DNA of 48,762 nucleotides, taken from positions 1-48,762 of the forward strand of contig JAAXHH010000108.1 in assembly GCA_012270975.1 (NCBI GenBank). The letters are read 5' to 3'. Origin of the DNA: Candidatus Latescibacterota bacterium (GTDB lineage Bacteria; JAAXHH01). A model generated the notes under the pieces. That model saw only the letters and a list, made by a program, of their open reading frames with translations. It was not told where the DNA came from and did no database searches. Shown here in pieces: positions 1 through 7,399 of this stretch (within the stretch, counting starts at the first letter, position 1; each line of letters opens with the position of its first letter). The translations under genes and the position numbers were made by a program.

Positions 1-213
1 CGCCAGCCTGGAATGCGAACTGATCGATCGCAGGCGCTTTGCCACCAGGGCCGAGGCCAGACTCGACCTGTTCCAGTACATCGAGGGCTTCTACAACACG
101 CACAGACGCCACTCGTCCCTCGGATACCTCTCACCCGTAAACTACGAAAGGAGGCTCAAGAACACAGCCTGAATCCCAAATGGTGAACCGTCCACAAAAA
201 CGGGGTAACTTCA
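1..213 (+). mobile_element. Right end of an IS3-family insertion sequence
   Basis: The window opens inside an IS3-type element. The transposase reading frame ends at 172. About 40 bp further on, the sequence runs through ACGGGGTAACTTCA and then enters unrelated DNA. Read from the outside inward this gives TGAAGTTACCCCGT, which fits the TGA...TCA termini usual for IS3-family elements, so I place the right end near 213. The left end and OrfA lie outside the window. The opposite inverted repeat and the target duplication cannot be checked here. Confidence 0.75.
2..172 (+). CDS. IS3-family transposase OrfB, C-terminal 56 residues (cut by window edge)
   Basis: The partial frame reads through FATRAEARLDLFQYIEGFYN, then NTHRRHSSLGYLSPVNYE, and ends in NTA followed by TGA. 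The YN.xRxHSSLGYLSPxxYE signature is the C-terminal end of the rve integrase core of IS3/IS150-type transposases. The catalytic DDE residues lie mostly upstream, outside the window, apart from what may be the last Glu region. Nothing in the visible part is frameshifted, so the copy could be intact. Function: cut-and-paste or copy-out transposition of its own element. Confidence 0.85.
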   Translation, partial: ASLECELIDRRRFATRAEARLDLFQYIEGFYNTHRRHSSLGYLSPVNYERRLKNTA

Positions 214-365
214 GATGAGTTGAGACGCTTTGCTACGGCGCTGCCCGGAACCCGTTACTGCGGGAAGTGGTCCGCACCGTCCTGACCAGCGTTACATCGT
301 TTCGATTCGATGTCGCGGTGTGCTTGAAGTGTAGTTTCCTGGAAAGATGAGCAAATACGGGGTGC

Positions 366-1457
366 TCAGGCTCCGACTTTCCAGGCCCGGCCCAGGAGTT
401 CCCGGATCCGCCCGAACCTCAGCGACGCTTCCGTCTCTCCCCGGCAACTGTACCAGCACCGGTTGCAGTCGATCTTGCGGGATACTGGTTTGTAATCCGC
501 ATATCCGGACTGTACGGGCAGTTCCGCGCAGGGCTTTACGTCGCCGTCGGGGGTTAGCTGCACCAGCCACTTGCCCCCCGCCGTGCAGGTCCGTGGGAGG
601 GAATCCTGGAAATAGGCGGGGATGCGGCGCAGGTACCAGTCGGAATTGACGATGTTGCCCAGACGGGACTTCTGGTAGATCAGGTCTTCGATCACGGATT
701 CCAATCGTTCGGCGTGACCGGGATCCACCAGGTGGGTTTCGTTTCCGTTCTTGAAGTCGCTGTAGCAGCTGTAGGAGACCTTCGCGCCCATGGTCCGCGC
801 CAGGTGCGCGATGGGTACGACGTGGTCCAGGTTGTCGCGCATGATCACGGTGTTGAAGATCACGTTGACCCCCCGGGCCGTCAGCTGGGGCACGAGCGTG
901 GAGATGTGCTCATACAGGCCCGCGATCCCCCGCTCCTCGTCATGTTCGCGGCCGATATAGTTCAGTGAAATCGAGATGTGGTCCATACCGGCTTCCCACA
1001 ACGCCATGGCCTTTTCCACGGTCAGGAGAGATCCGTGGGTGACCATGCCGACGTAGACGAAATCCAGGGATTCCTTGATGCGCCTGACCGCCTCGGGCAG
1101 TTGCTTATTGATCGTCGGCTCCCCGCCGGTCAGCGTGACTGTCATCGGGTCCAGCTTCCTGATCGCGTCCACGTAGTCGTAGTCGTCCAGCTTGCCCGAT
1201 CGTTTCGATTTCCAGTAGTCGCAGAAATCGCAGGTGGCGTTGCAGAGGTACGTCACCTCCATGTTCACCGCCATCGGACCGCCCCTTAGCCGCACCCGGA
1301 GATACTTGAGCATGCCCCGGAGCTTCCTTGCCAGAGACATGGGCCGCAACAATGTCCGGTCGTACCCGAGATAGCCGGCATCCGGCTGCAATACGGGCGG
1401 CGCGGGAGGCGGCGGATAGCTTTCCACCGTCGGTGCGACCTGGATCTGTTCGGACAT
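366..1457 (-). CDS. Radical SAM protein with C-terminal SPASM/twitch-like cysteines
   Basis: 363 residues. The [4Fe-4S]/SAM motif is C72-x3-C76-x2-C79 (CNATCDFC), followed by TGGEP at 110-114, the SAM-contacting glycine motif. Five further cysteines at 291, 310, 331, 334 and 338 (CNRCWYSC) resemble a SPASM/twitch domain binding auxiliary Fe-S clusters. The first ~40 residues are proline-rich and probably unstructured. Such enzymes modify peptides, lipids or small molecules; the substrate cannot be read from the sequence. The gene lies 62 nt downstream of an alkaline-phosphatase-superfamily hydrolase on the same strand and is probably cotranscribed with it. The start ATG at 1457 follows GGAGTAGCAGTTC. 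No peptide precursor gene is visible next to it. Confidence 0.8.
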   Translation of the reverse strand: MSEQIQVAPTVESYPPPPAPPVLQPDAGYLGYDRTLLRPMSLARKLRGMLKYLRVRLRGGPMAVNMEVTYLCNATCDFCDYWKSKRSGKLDDYDYVDAIRKLDPMTVTLTGGEPTINKQLPEAVRRIKESLDFVYVGMVTHGSLLTVEKAMALWEAGMDHISISLNYIGREHDEERGIAGLYEHISTLVPQLTARGVNVIFNTVIMRDNLDHVVPIAHLARTMGAKVSYSCYSDFKNGNETHLVDPGHAERLESVIEDLIYQKSRLGNIVNSDWYLRRIPAYFQDSLPRTCTAGGKWLVQLTPDGDVKPCAELPVQSGYADYKPVSRKIDCNRCWYSCRGETEASLRFGRIRELLGRAWKVGA

Positions 1458-1481
1458 GAACTGCTACTCCTTCATCGCCGC

Positions 1482-1545
1482 GCCTCAGGCGGCGACAAAA
1501 TCGGTGGCCGTCCCGCACCTCAGGCGGCGGCGGCAAAATCGGTGC
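1482..1545. repeat. Imperfect direct duplication across the stop codon of the 1520-2950 gene
   Basis: Two adjacent segments, about 1482-1507 and 1516-1545, share CCTCAGGCGGCG followed by CAAAATCGGTG. On the minus strand this duplicates the last codons (..GTDF-Ala-rich) and the stop TGA of the upstream hydrolase gene just downstream of its stop. The second copy has no coding role. It looks like a local slippage or tandem duplication scar. Confidence 0.6.
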
Positions 1546-2950
1546 CGTCAATCTCGCCTTCAACCGAATGCCCCGTGAGACTCAACATTGCGGGGAACAG
1601 GTCCACGGTGCGTACGTAGTCTGCCGAAATCTGCGCATTCATGAACAACGGGACATGCATGTGGTCGCGGTGGAGCGATCCGTGGGACGCCAGGTGTTCG
1701 GGATGCTCGTGCCGGATTCTCAGGTCGTATCCCTTGCGGGCGCTGACGATCACGTCACCTGACCGGGCCGATCCGATGACCTTCAGAAGCTGGTACGGCG
1801 CGTCGGGATAGTCCGTGTCGAAAGTAGCCGAAAGCGCCTCCTCCTGGGACATCTCGACCGGCATGTCTCCGTAGCCGAAGGGATCCCCGCCCTCGCACAC
1901 CCGGTAGGACAGGCCGTTCCGCGTTTCCTGGATCTCGGCCATTCCCCGCCGGCCCCATACGATAACCCCCCGGTCGTGGGTTCTGACCGCCACCAGGTCG
2001 ATCGCCTCCTGCGAAAGCAGGGCTTCGACCAGGTCCGTATCCCCCATGGAACGGATCTCATCGCAGGAAGGCCGCTCCGCCCACGTATCGCCCTTCTTGA
2101 GATAGATATGGGCCATACCATTGCCGGACACCATCGAGGCCGCGTTACACCCGTTCCGAAGAATCTTCGGATAGTACAGCGTGTTGAACCCCAGTTCGTC
2201 CAGAAACGACCAGAGTTCGAAGTGCGTGTGGGTGGTGGTCAGGCCATGGTCGCTGGAAACCACGAACAGCGTATCGTCCAGTCTTCCTTTGTTGTCGAGG
2301 CGTTCCGCCAGTCTGCCGAGTCCCCGGTCGAACGCGCGGTACGCGTTCAGGGTCTCGTCTGAAAATGGATCGGTGTAATGCGAATACTCGTCCACCGCGG
2401 GAAACACGACCGACAGGAAATCCGCTTCCCGGTCGATCGCCCGGTCCACGTAACGCCACGCCGCGTCGTCCACGGCCTGCCAGCAGCCGGAGTAATGGGC
2501 ATAGAGCCAGTACCAGTTCTTGACCAGCAGCGTCTGGTTCGCGAAAACATCCAGTCCCCTGTTCACTAAACTGAACACCCCTGCCGGGCGCTCGAAGTAT
2601 TCGAAGATGGTGTGGATACCGTCCCTCAGATCACTGTCGAAATACAGTCCACCCGGTCCTACGTAACTGCGCGCCTGCCGGAAATGGGTGAGCCCCTGGG
2701 GCTGGGACCGGTCGAACCAGCGGATGCCGGGGAGATTGCACGAACCGGGCGTACAGCCGGTCAAAAAGGGCACATGGGCCGGACCGGTCGTGGACGGGAA
2801 CGAGGTCACGGCTTTCCGGTAATCTCCCCGGTCGAGGATGTACCGCCGTAGGGACGGAAGTTCGCCGGCCTCGATCATTTTCCGCATGACGTCTTCGCGT
2901 GCGCCGTCGACGAGAAAAAAGATGCATCGCTTGAGCGGCGTTCTCGCCAT
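1520..2950 (-). CDS. Alkaline-phosphatase-superfamily phosphodiesterase/phosphohydrolase
   Basis: 476 residues. The N-terminal LVDGARED supplies the first metal-binding Asp (D15). FPSTTGPAH at 51-59 carries the Thr nucleophile (T54 or T55), as in type I phosphodiesterase/nucleotide pyrophosphatase and related proteins. Later metal ligands are seen in SSDHGLTTTHTH and HGSLHRDHMHVP. The family hydrolyses phosphate mono- or diesters through a two-metal site; the substrate is unknown. No signal peptide is visible, so it is probably cytoplasmic. ATG at 2950 is preceded by TTAGGAGAAAGC, a good ribosome binding site. The gene is followed by a radical SAM gene on the same strand, which hints at a shared pathway. 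A 14-bp palindrome lies just upstream of the start. Confidence 0.8.
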   Translation of the reverse strand: MARTPLKRCIFFLVDGAREDVMRKMIEAGELPSLRRYILDRGDYRKAVTSFPSTTGPAHVPFLTGCTPGSCNLPGIRWFDRSQPQGLTHFRQARSYVGPGGLYFDSDLRDGIHTIFEYFERPAGVFSLVNRGLDVFANQTLLVKNWYWLYAHYSGCWQAVDDAAWRYVDRAIDREADFLSVVFPAVDEYSHYTDPFSDETLNAYRAFDRGLGRLAERLDNKGRLDDTLFVVSSDHGLTTTHTHFELWSFLDELGFNTLYYPKILRNGCNAASMVSGNGMAHIYLKKGDTWAERPSCDEIRSMGDTDLVEALLSQEAIDLVAVRTHDRGVIVWGRRGMAEIQETRNGLSYRVCEGGDPFGYGDMPVEMSQEEALSATFDTDYPDAPYQLLKVIGSARSGDVIVSARKGYDLRIRHEHPEHLASHGSLHRDHMHVPLFMNAQISADYVRTVDLFPAMLSLTGHSVEGEIDGTDFAAAA

Positions 2951-2957
2951 GCTTTCT

Positions 2958-2971
2958 CCTAAAAACTTAGG
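2958..2971. promoter_or_regulatory. Palindrome CCTAA-AAAC-TTAGG just upstream of the phosphodiesterase start
   Basis: A perfect 5-bp inverted repeat with a 4-bp spacer sits 8 bp from the ATG at 2950 and overlaps its ribosome binding site. Its inner 12-mer (CTAAGTTTTTAG on the minus strand) occurs again on the plus strand at 13735-13746, upstream of the BlaI-type repressor gene. It could be a repressor operator. This is inference from the sequence match only. Confidence 0.35.
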
Positions 2972-3031
2972 ACATGGTCATATCAAAACGGTTGAATCCT
3001 GCTATACAGGCTGGAAAATATACATTGTTTC

Positions 3032-3631
3032 TCATTCAGTTTCAAGGGTTTTCGCACGGAGGGTGCTGAGGAGTTCCCCGTAAGAGGACTGCCTGATCTT
3101 CTTGTAAAACGCGTCCCGGTTTGCCAGCGCCACGCTTGCTCCGTCTATCACCATGTCATAGATGAGCCAGTTCCCCTGCTTAAGCTCCATCTTGTAATCG
3201 ACGAGGGTTTTGGTACCCTTGTACCATACCGTGGTTCTCACCAGCGACCGGCTGCCCCTGGTATCTTCTCCGTCATACGAAGTTTCATCCGATCGCTTGC
3301 GCAGCTTGTCGAGCGCCCTGTTCTCCGTCCATTGACGCAGGACCGAAACGAATTCTTCCTGTTCCGCCTCGGTCCGCTCCCGCCAGTATCTTCCGAGGGA
3401 AATCCGGCTGTGCCGTTCGAAATCGAAACCCGAGACGACGGCCTCGCGCACCAGGCTGTCCCGAACGGCTTCTGTGGTCGACTCGTCCAGGGCGCGCAAC
3501 GCGGCATCCCGTCGCTTCAGCGTCTCGATGGGCGAGGATACCTGCGCATAACTCCCGAAGGCCAGCAAAGAGACCGCCGCCCAGGCGGCAATGCCGGCTG
3601 TCCGGCGAATCTCACGGCGTAGCAAGTGCAT
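3032..3631 (-). CDS. MlaC/Ttg2D-family periplasmic phospholipid-binding protein
   Basis: 199 residues with an N-terminal export signal (basic start, then a hydrophobic stretch ending near SYAQ). The body shows MlaC-family traits: a helical middle with FDFERHSRISLGRYWRE, the YDGEDTRGSRSLVRTTV strand region, and near the C-terminus WLIYDMVIDGASVALANRD, which matches the family's W.(V/I)YDvxIdGvSL motif. MlaC proteins ferry phospholipids between outer and inner membranes. No MlaD, E or F is nearby. It is instead the last gene of a three-gene unit with a TolC-type protein and a DUF3047 protein (26-nt gap). ATG at 3631 follows GGAGGGAAGAC. Confidence 0.8.
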   Translation of the reverse strand: MHLLRREIRRTAGIAAWAAVSLLAFGSYAQVSSPIETLKRRDAALRALDESTTEAVRDSLVREAVVSGFDFERHSRISLGRYWRERTEAEQEEFVSVLRQWTENRALDKLRKRSDETSYDGEDTRGSRSLVRTTVWYKGTKTLVDYKMELKQGNWLIYDMVIDGASVALANRDAFYKKIRQSSYGELLSTLRAKTLETE

Positions 3632-3657
3632 GTCTTCCCTCCATCCATCCGCCCGGG

Positions 3658-4497
3658 TCAGGACCCGCGGCGATGAACCACGAAGTCGTCGTAATCTCCC
3701 TGCGAATCCGTCCCCGTCGCGTTGCCGTCCGTCAGAATGCCTATCCCTACGGCTTTACGGGGCGGTTTCTTTCCGAAGATCCGGAGATAATCCGCGTGTA
3801 CGTCGACCGACTCCTCGACCCAACGGCCGAGCTTCTCCTCCCCGCTTTCGAGCACGATCACGTGGGGACGGCCGATGCCGTCGCGCCGGTGGTACGTGCC
3901 CACCGGCAGCGTGGTGCTCCACACGTACTTCAGGGTCTTGGGCACGCCGACGAAATTCTGGTCCAGGACCACGTATACGGCGACCGCGCTGTCGTTCCTG
4001 GAACCGATTCGTTCATCCCCGCCTTCGGGCAGGACCTGCGCCCTCCAGCGCCAGGAAAGCACCGGGAATTCATTTGCGTCCCACTCGCTCAGTTGCTTGC
4101 GAATGATGATGGAGGAACCGTCGTCGGCCGCGTGGAGATACCGGTTGCCGTTTTCTTCCTGGATCGTGTACGTGTTGCGGGCCAGTCCATCGTCTCCCCG
4201 CCAGGCCTCCCAGGTCAGGGGAAAGCTGCCCGAGTCCGCACTGCCGAAGTCTTCGATGATGATGGACTGTTGAAGATCATCCCGGCGCTGGGGAAAGTCC
4301 GCGGGGCCCGCCCACGCGACAGCCGGATTGAACGGAACAGTCCCGGTCCGCGGCCAGGCAGAGACGGGCGCCGGTGGCATGACCTCCGGAATGGGACGAA
4401 GGAAGGAAGACGGATCGACGAGCGCGACGCAGCACAATAAAACGCCTCCGGCCAGCCAACAAAGCACCCTGCCCGCCCCCGCGGGTCGTTTCTTCAT
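3658..4497 (-). CDS. DUF3047-domain exported protein
   Basis: 279 residues. A hydrophobic N-terminal segment (LCWLAGGVLLCCVALV) could be a signal anchor or a lipoprotein-like signal. The body has IIIEDFGSADSGSFPLTWEA, then YLHAADDGSSIIIRKQL, LSWRWRAQVLPEGGDE, NDSAVAVYVVLDQ and KTLKYVWSTTLPVGT, a pattern I recognise as DUF3047, a jellyroll-like domain of unknown function. The C-terminus has the family's AVGIGILTDGNATG...GDYDDF. It sits between TolC (21-nt gap) and MlaC (26-nt gap) on one strand, suggesting a cell-envelope role in lipid or small-molecule movement. The molecular function is not known. Confidence 0.75.
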   Translation of the reverse strand: MKKRPAGAGRVLCWLAGGVLLCCVALVDPSSFLRPIPEVMPPAPVSAWPRTGTVPFNPAVAWAGPADFPQRRDDLQQSIIIEDFGSADSGSFPLTWEAWRGDDGLARNTYTIQEENGNRYLHAADDGSSIIIRKQLSEWDANEFPVLSWRWRAQVLPEGGDERIGSRNDSAVAVYVVLDQNFVGVPKTLKYVWSTTLPVGTYHRRDGIGRPHVIVLESGEEKLGRWVEESVDVHADYLRIFGKKPPRKAVGIGILTDGNATGTDSQGDYDDFVVHRRGS

Positions 4498-4518
4498 GCC
4501 CCTGCTCCGTTTCTTCCG

Positions 4519-5886
4519 CTAGCGCCGTGCATTGAATACCCCGTTTCCCGTTACGTGGTCGAGTTCAGCCAGCGAGACCCGGTATTCAAACAGGGACTGC
4601 CGGTGCGCATGCTGCATTTTCGCGTGCGCGGTATAGGCGTCCAGCAATTCCGAACTGTCTCCGGTCACGTCGAAACCCAGCGTCGCAGCCGTCAGCCACG
4701 CCCTGGCGGAGCGGAGCGCCCGGTCGCTGTTTACGACATTGGCGCGAGCTTCGATCACGTCCCTGTAGGTCTGTTCCACCTGCAGTTCGACCGCGTTCAA
4801 CACCTGAGATTCCTTGCTTGCCAGGGACTCCAGCTCCGCTTTTCGGGCCAGGTACTTGGCGCGGGTCATGCCGAAATTGAAGTTCTGCCGCAACGTGATT
4901 ACCGCGCCGCCGCGAATGAAATTGAACTCGTCCCTGAGGAATGGATTGTCGAGTTCCGGCCTGTGGGGCGCTATACCCCACTGGAGCGACCCCGCGAGGG
5001 CGATCTGGGGGTAGAAGTCGCTCTTGGCCACCTTCATCAGTGCCCGGCGGGCCAGCACCCCCGCCCTGAGCTGCCGGATATCGTGCCGCCGGCTTTTCGC
5101 CCGTTCGATGTAAACGTGCAGTCCCTCGAGATCTGCCGGATCGGTTCCGGAGGCCGCGTCGACGATATCGAAATCGCTCGAGCGATCGATTCCGAGCAGG
5201 GCCATCAGCGCCGCCTTTCCCATTTCGATCGACTTCTCGGCACGCGACCGGCTCTGTTGCACTTCGAATTCGAAGACATCGATTTTCAGCAGGTCGTTCT
5301 GCCCTACGTCTTCTGAATCCTCCTCAATCATCTCGTTTACGCGTTGTCTGGCCTCCCGCACTTTCTCTTCGCTTTCCAGGATGATCTCTCTGAGCTCCCG
5401 GGCCAGCACCAGGCCGTAGAACAGCTTCTTAACCTGAAGCACCACGTCGTTCTTCTTCGATTCCACGGCCGCCTCGCCCGCTTCGAGACCGAAACCGGCC
5501 GCCTTCCTCGCGTTGCCGAGTTTTCCGAAGGTATACAGCGGCTGGACCAGTTCGATGTGCGTACGGGAGAAAACGCCCAGATCGGAGAGATCGCTCCGGA
5601 TGGTCTCGATCTGTTCCGTATCGCCTTTTATGCCGGGCGCCGCTCCGAATATGTTGGTCCACTGCAGCTGAGGCATTATGCCAGCGAATCTCGCTTCGCT
5701 CAGCCTGGCTTCCAGGCCCTCTACGGCCAGGACCGCCTGTTCGATATCCGGACTGACCATCAACGCGCGGTCCACGCACTGTTCCAGCGTCATCCGGACC
5801 GCCTGCGCGGGTTGGCCCGATCCCTGCGCGATGACAGAACCCGCAATCAGCGATGTCGCAAGCAGGTGGATCAGCAGACGAAACAC
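4519..5886 (-). CDS. TolC-family outer membrane efflux/secretion channel
   Basis: 455 residues. The signal peptide is MFRLLIHLLATSLIAGSVIAQ, then MTLEQCVDRALMVSPDIEQA, the usual OEP start (L.ea...al..np). Two long helical repeats with Ala/Glu-rich coiled coil (about 170-235 and 370-440) surround strand-forming segments, including PQLQWTNIFGAAPG and GAVITLRQNFNFG. TolC trimers form a periplasmic tunnel and outer membrane pore. The start is GTG at 5886 preceded by GGAGGCATC. It is the first gene of the TolC-DUF3047-MlaC unit. No membrane-fusion protein or inner-membrane pump is adjacent, which is unusual for a dedicated efflux operon. Confidence 0.88.
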   Translation of the reverse strand: MFRLLIHLLATSLIAGSVIAQGSGQPAQAVRMTLEQCVDRALMVSPDIEQAVLAVEGLEARLSEARFAGIMPQLQWTNIFGAAPGIKGDTEQIETIRSDLSDLGVFSRTHIELVQPLYTFGKLGNARKAAGFGLEAGEAAVESKKNDVVLQVKKLFYGLVLARELREIILESEEKVREARQRVNEMIEEDSEDVGQNDLLKIDVFEFEVQQSRSRAEKSIEMGKAALMALLGIDRSSDFDIVDAASGTDPADLEGLHVYIERAKSRRHDIRQLRAGVLARRALMKVAKSDFYPQIALAGSLQWGIAPHRPELDNPFLRDEFNFIRGGAVITLRQNFNFGMTRAKYLARKAELESLASKESQVLNAVELQVEQTYRDVIEARANVVNSDRALRSARAWLTAATLGFDVTGDSSELLDAYTAHAKMQHAHRQSLFEYRVSLAELDHVTGNGVFNARR

Positions 5887-6051
5887 GATGCCTCCGCAAG
5901 CATAGTCGTCGAATCTCTTCCTAACGTAAGTATATTAAACGCCGCCGTTCTCCAGATGATCCATTAATAAAAACGCGATCTTTCGCTTTCCGATCCAGTA
6001 GTTAAACTCCCGCCGACCAGCCCCAAAAGGGTAGCATCACGGCCGCCGGGC

Positions 6052-7338
6052 TCAGACGGACCGGTTCGCCTCGTCCACCGGCGCATGCTTCGACAACAGC
6101 CAGATCGCCCGCGTCCAGTGAAAGGCCGCCGTGATCACCGTCCAGATGGCCACGAAGGTAAACGCCTCCTCCAGCATGCCGGCCGACGCACCCCCCAGCA
6201 GCAGGAGGACGTTGGTGTTTCGCCGGGCGCCAATGCGGCGAAAGAAGCGATCCACGGGTTCGCAGTCGAACAGCTCGATACCCTGCCTGGACTTGAACAT
6301 CCCCGTCGCGGTCTTGTCAAGCAGATAAAAGATTGTGATCACCGTACTCAGCACAAAGGGGCCGACCAGTTCGCCGCCGCCGCTGATCATCCATCCGAGG
6401 GCCCAGTACCAGGTCAGTTCCCAGACCACGTCCAGGATGTGTTCGTATCGGTCCCCGAACCGGGTGCACCGCACCGTCACGCGGGCCAGCTTGCCGTCGA
6501 CCCCGTCCAGTACGCCGACGATGAAAGCGATAATCAGTCCGGCGAACAGGTAACCCGCCGCCAGTTGTCCCGCGGCCAGCAGACCGGTAGTCAGAAAGGC
6601 CAGCACGATGGTAAGGGTGGTTACCTGGTTGGGCGTGACGGGACCTGCAGAAATCCACTTCGTAAGCACGTTCTCCAGGGGCGGATGAATGAACTCCGCC
6701 GGGAAGTCCAGCGTACCCTTCTGCGCGGCGTCGATCAGCATGCCCTCGGCCCGGCGGACTTCCCGGTCCGAATCGAGGACCAGCCACCAAGGGGGCAGGC
6801 TGCGGCGAAGATCCACGATGTAGGGATCCATATCGCGGATATCGTAGACCGGACAGACGGATTCCGGCGCCGCGTCCAGCGCCGACCACAGCGATTCGGA
6901 GCCGGTCCATGACGCCGTGAGCTTCGTGAGCAGATCCGCGTCGGCCACCAGGAGCCTGCAGGGATTCCGACTCGCCGGATCCACCGCCCTTCTGTTCGAA
7001 CCGCCGTCGATCAAGTCCCGCAATACGCGGGGATCGTACAGGTGATGGGCGTCCAGGACCAGGGCCGTTTCGTCCTCTCCGGGCAGCCAGCGGGCGGGGC
7101 TTTCGTCGATCCGCACGCAGTCGACAGCGCCAAGCTCCCGGAACCAGCGCCCGTCGAACCCGTCGGTCCGGACACTCGATCCCCGCCCGGGTGCGGGTCC
7201 GACCACCGAGACCCGACGAGCCCCCAGGGAGGCAAAGACCCGAAGGTGCCGTTCGAGCAGGGGAATGCCGTAAACCGGCCGCGCGGCTCCGGCCGCGGTG
7301 GCGTCCGTATCGGCGAATAAGACCACGCTGAATTTCAA
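6052..7338 (-). CDS. CDP-alcohol phosphotransferase with degenerate N-terminal nucleotidyltransferase-like domain
   Basis: 428 residues. Residues ~1-200 look like a nucleotidyltransferase fold (PVYGIPLLERHLRVFASLGARRVSVVG) but lack the glycine-rich GGxGxR loop, so that half is probably inactive. Residues ~215-420 are polytopic and carry the CDP-alcohol phosphatidyltransferase motif LDGVDGKLAR-x8-GDRYEHILD. Of the four metal-binding Asp positions, the third is Glu here (GDRYE), a conservative but unusual change. The enzyme should join an alcohol to a CMP-activated group at the membrane. The start codon is TTG at 7338, with GTG four codons later as an alternative. Last gene of the operon running down from 13673; it partners the second such enzyme at 9765-11213. 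Confidence 0.75.
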   Translation of the reverse strand: MKFSVVLFADTDATAAGAARPVYGIPLLERHLRVFASLGARRVSVVGPAPGRGSSVRTDGFDGRWFRELGAVDCVRIDESPARWLPGEDETALVLDAHHLYDPRVLRDLIDGGSNRRAVDPASRNPCRLLVADADLLTKLTASWTGSESLWSALDAAPESVCPVYDIRDMDPYIVDLRRSLPPWWLVLDSDREVRRAEGMLIDAAQKGTLDFPAEFIHPPLENVLTKWISAGPVTPNQVTTLTIVLAFLTTGLLAAGQLAAGYLFAGLIIAFIVGVLDGVDGKLARVTVRCTRFGDRYEHILDVVWELTWYWALGWMISGGGELVGPFVLSTVITIFYLLDKTATGMFKSRQGIELFDCEPVDRFFRRIGARRNTNVLLLLGGASAGMLEEAFTFVAIWTVITAAFHWTRAIWLLSKHAPVDEANRSV

Positions 7339-7399
7339 AACGATTCAGACTCCCTTTCGAGACCGACCCGCGGCATGCGCTCGTCCTCGGTTTCCCGGC

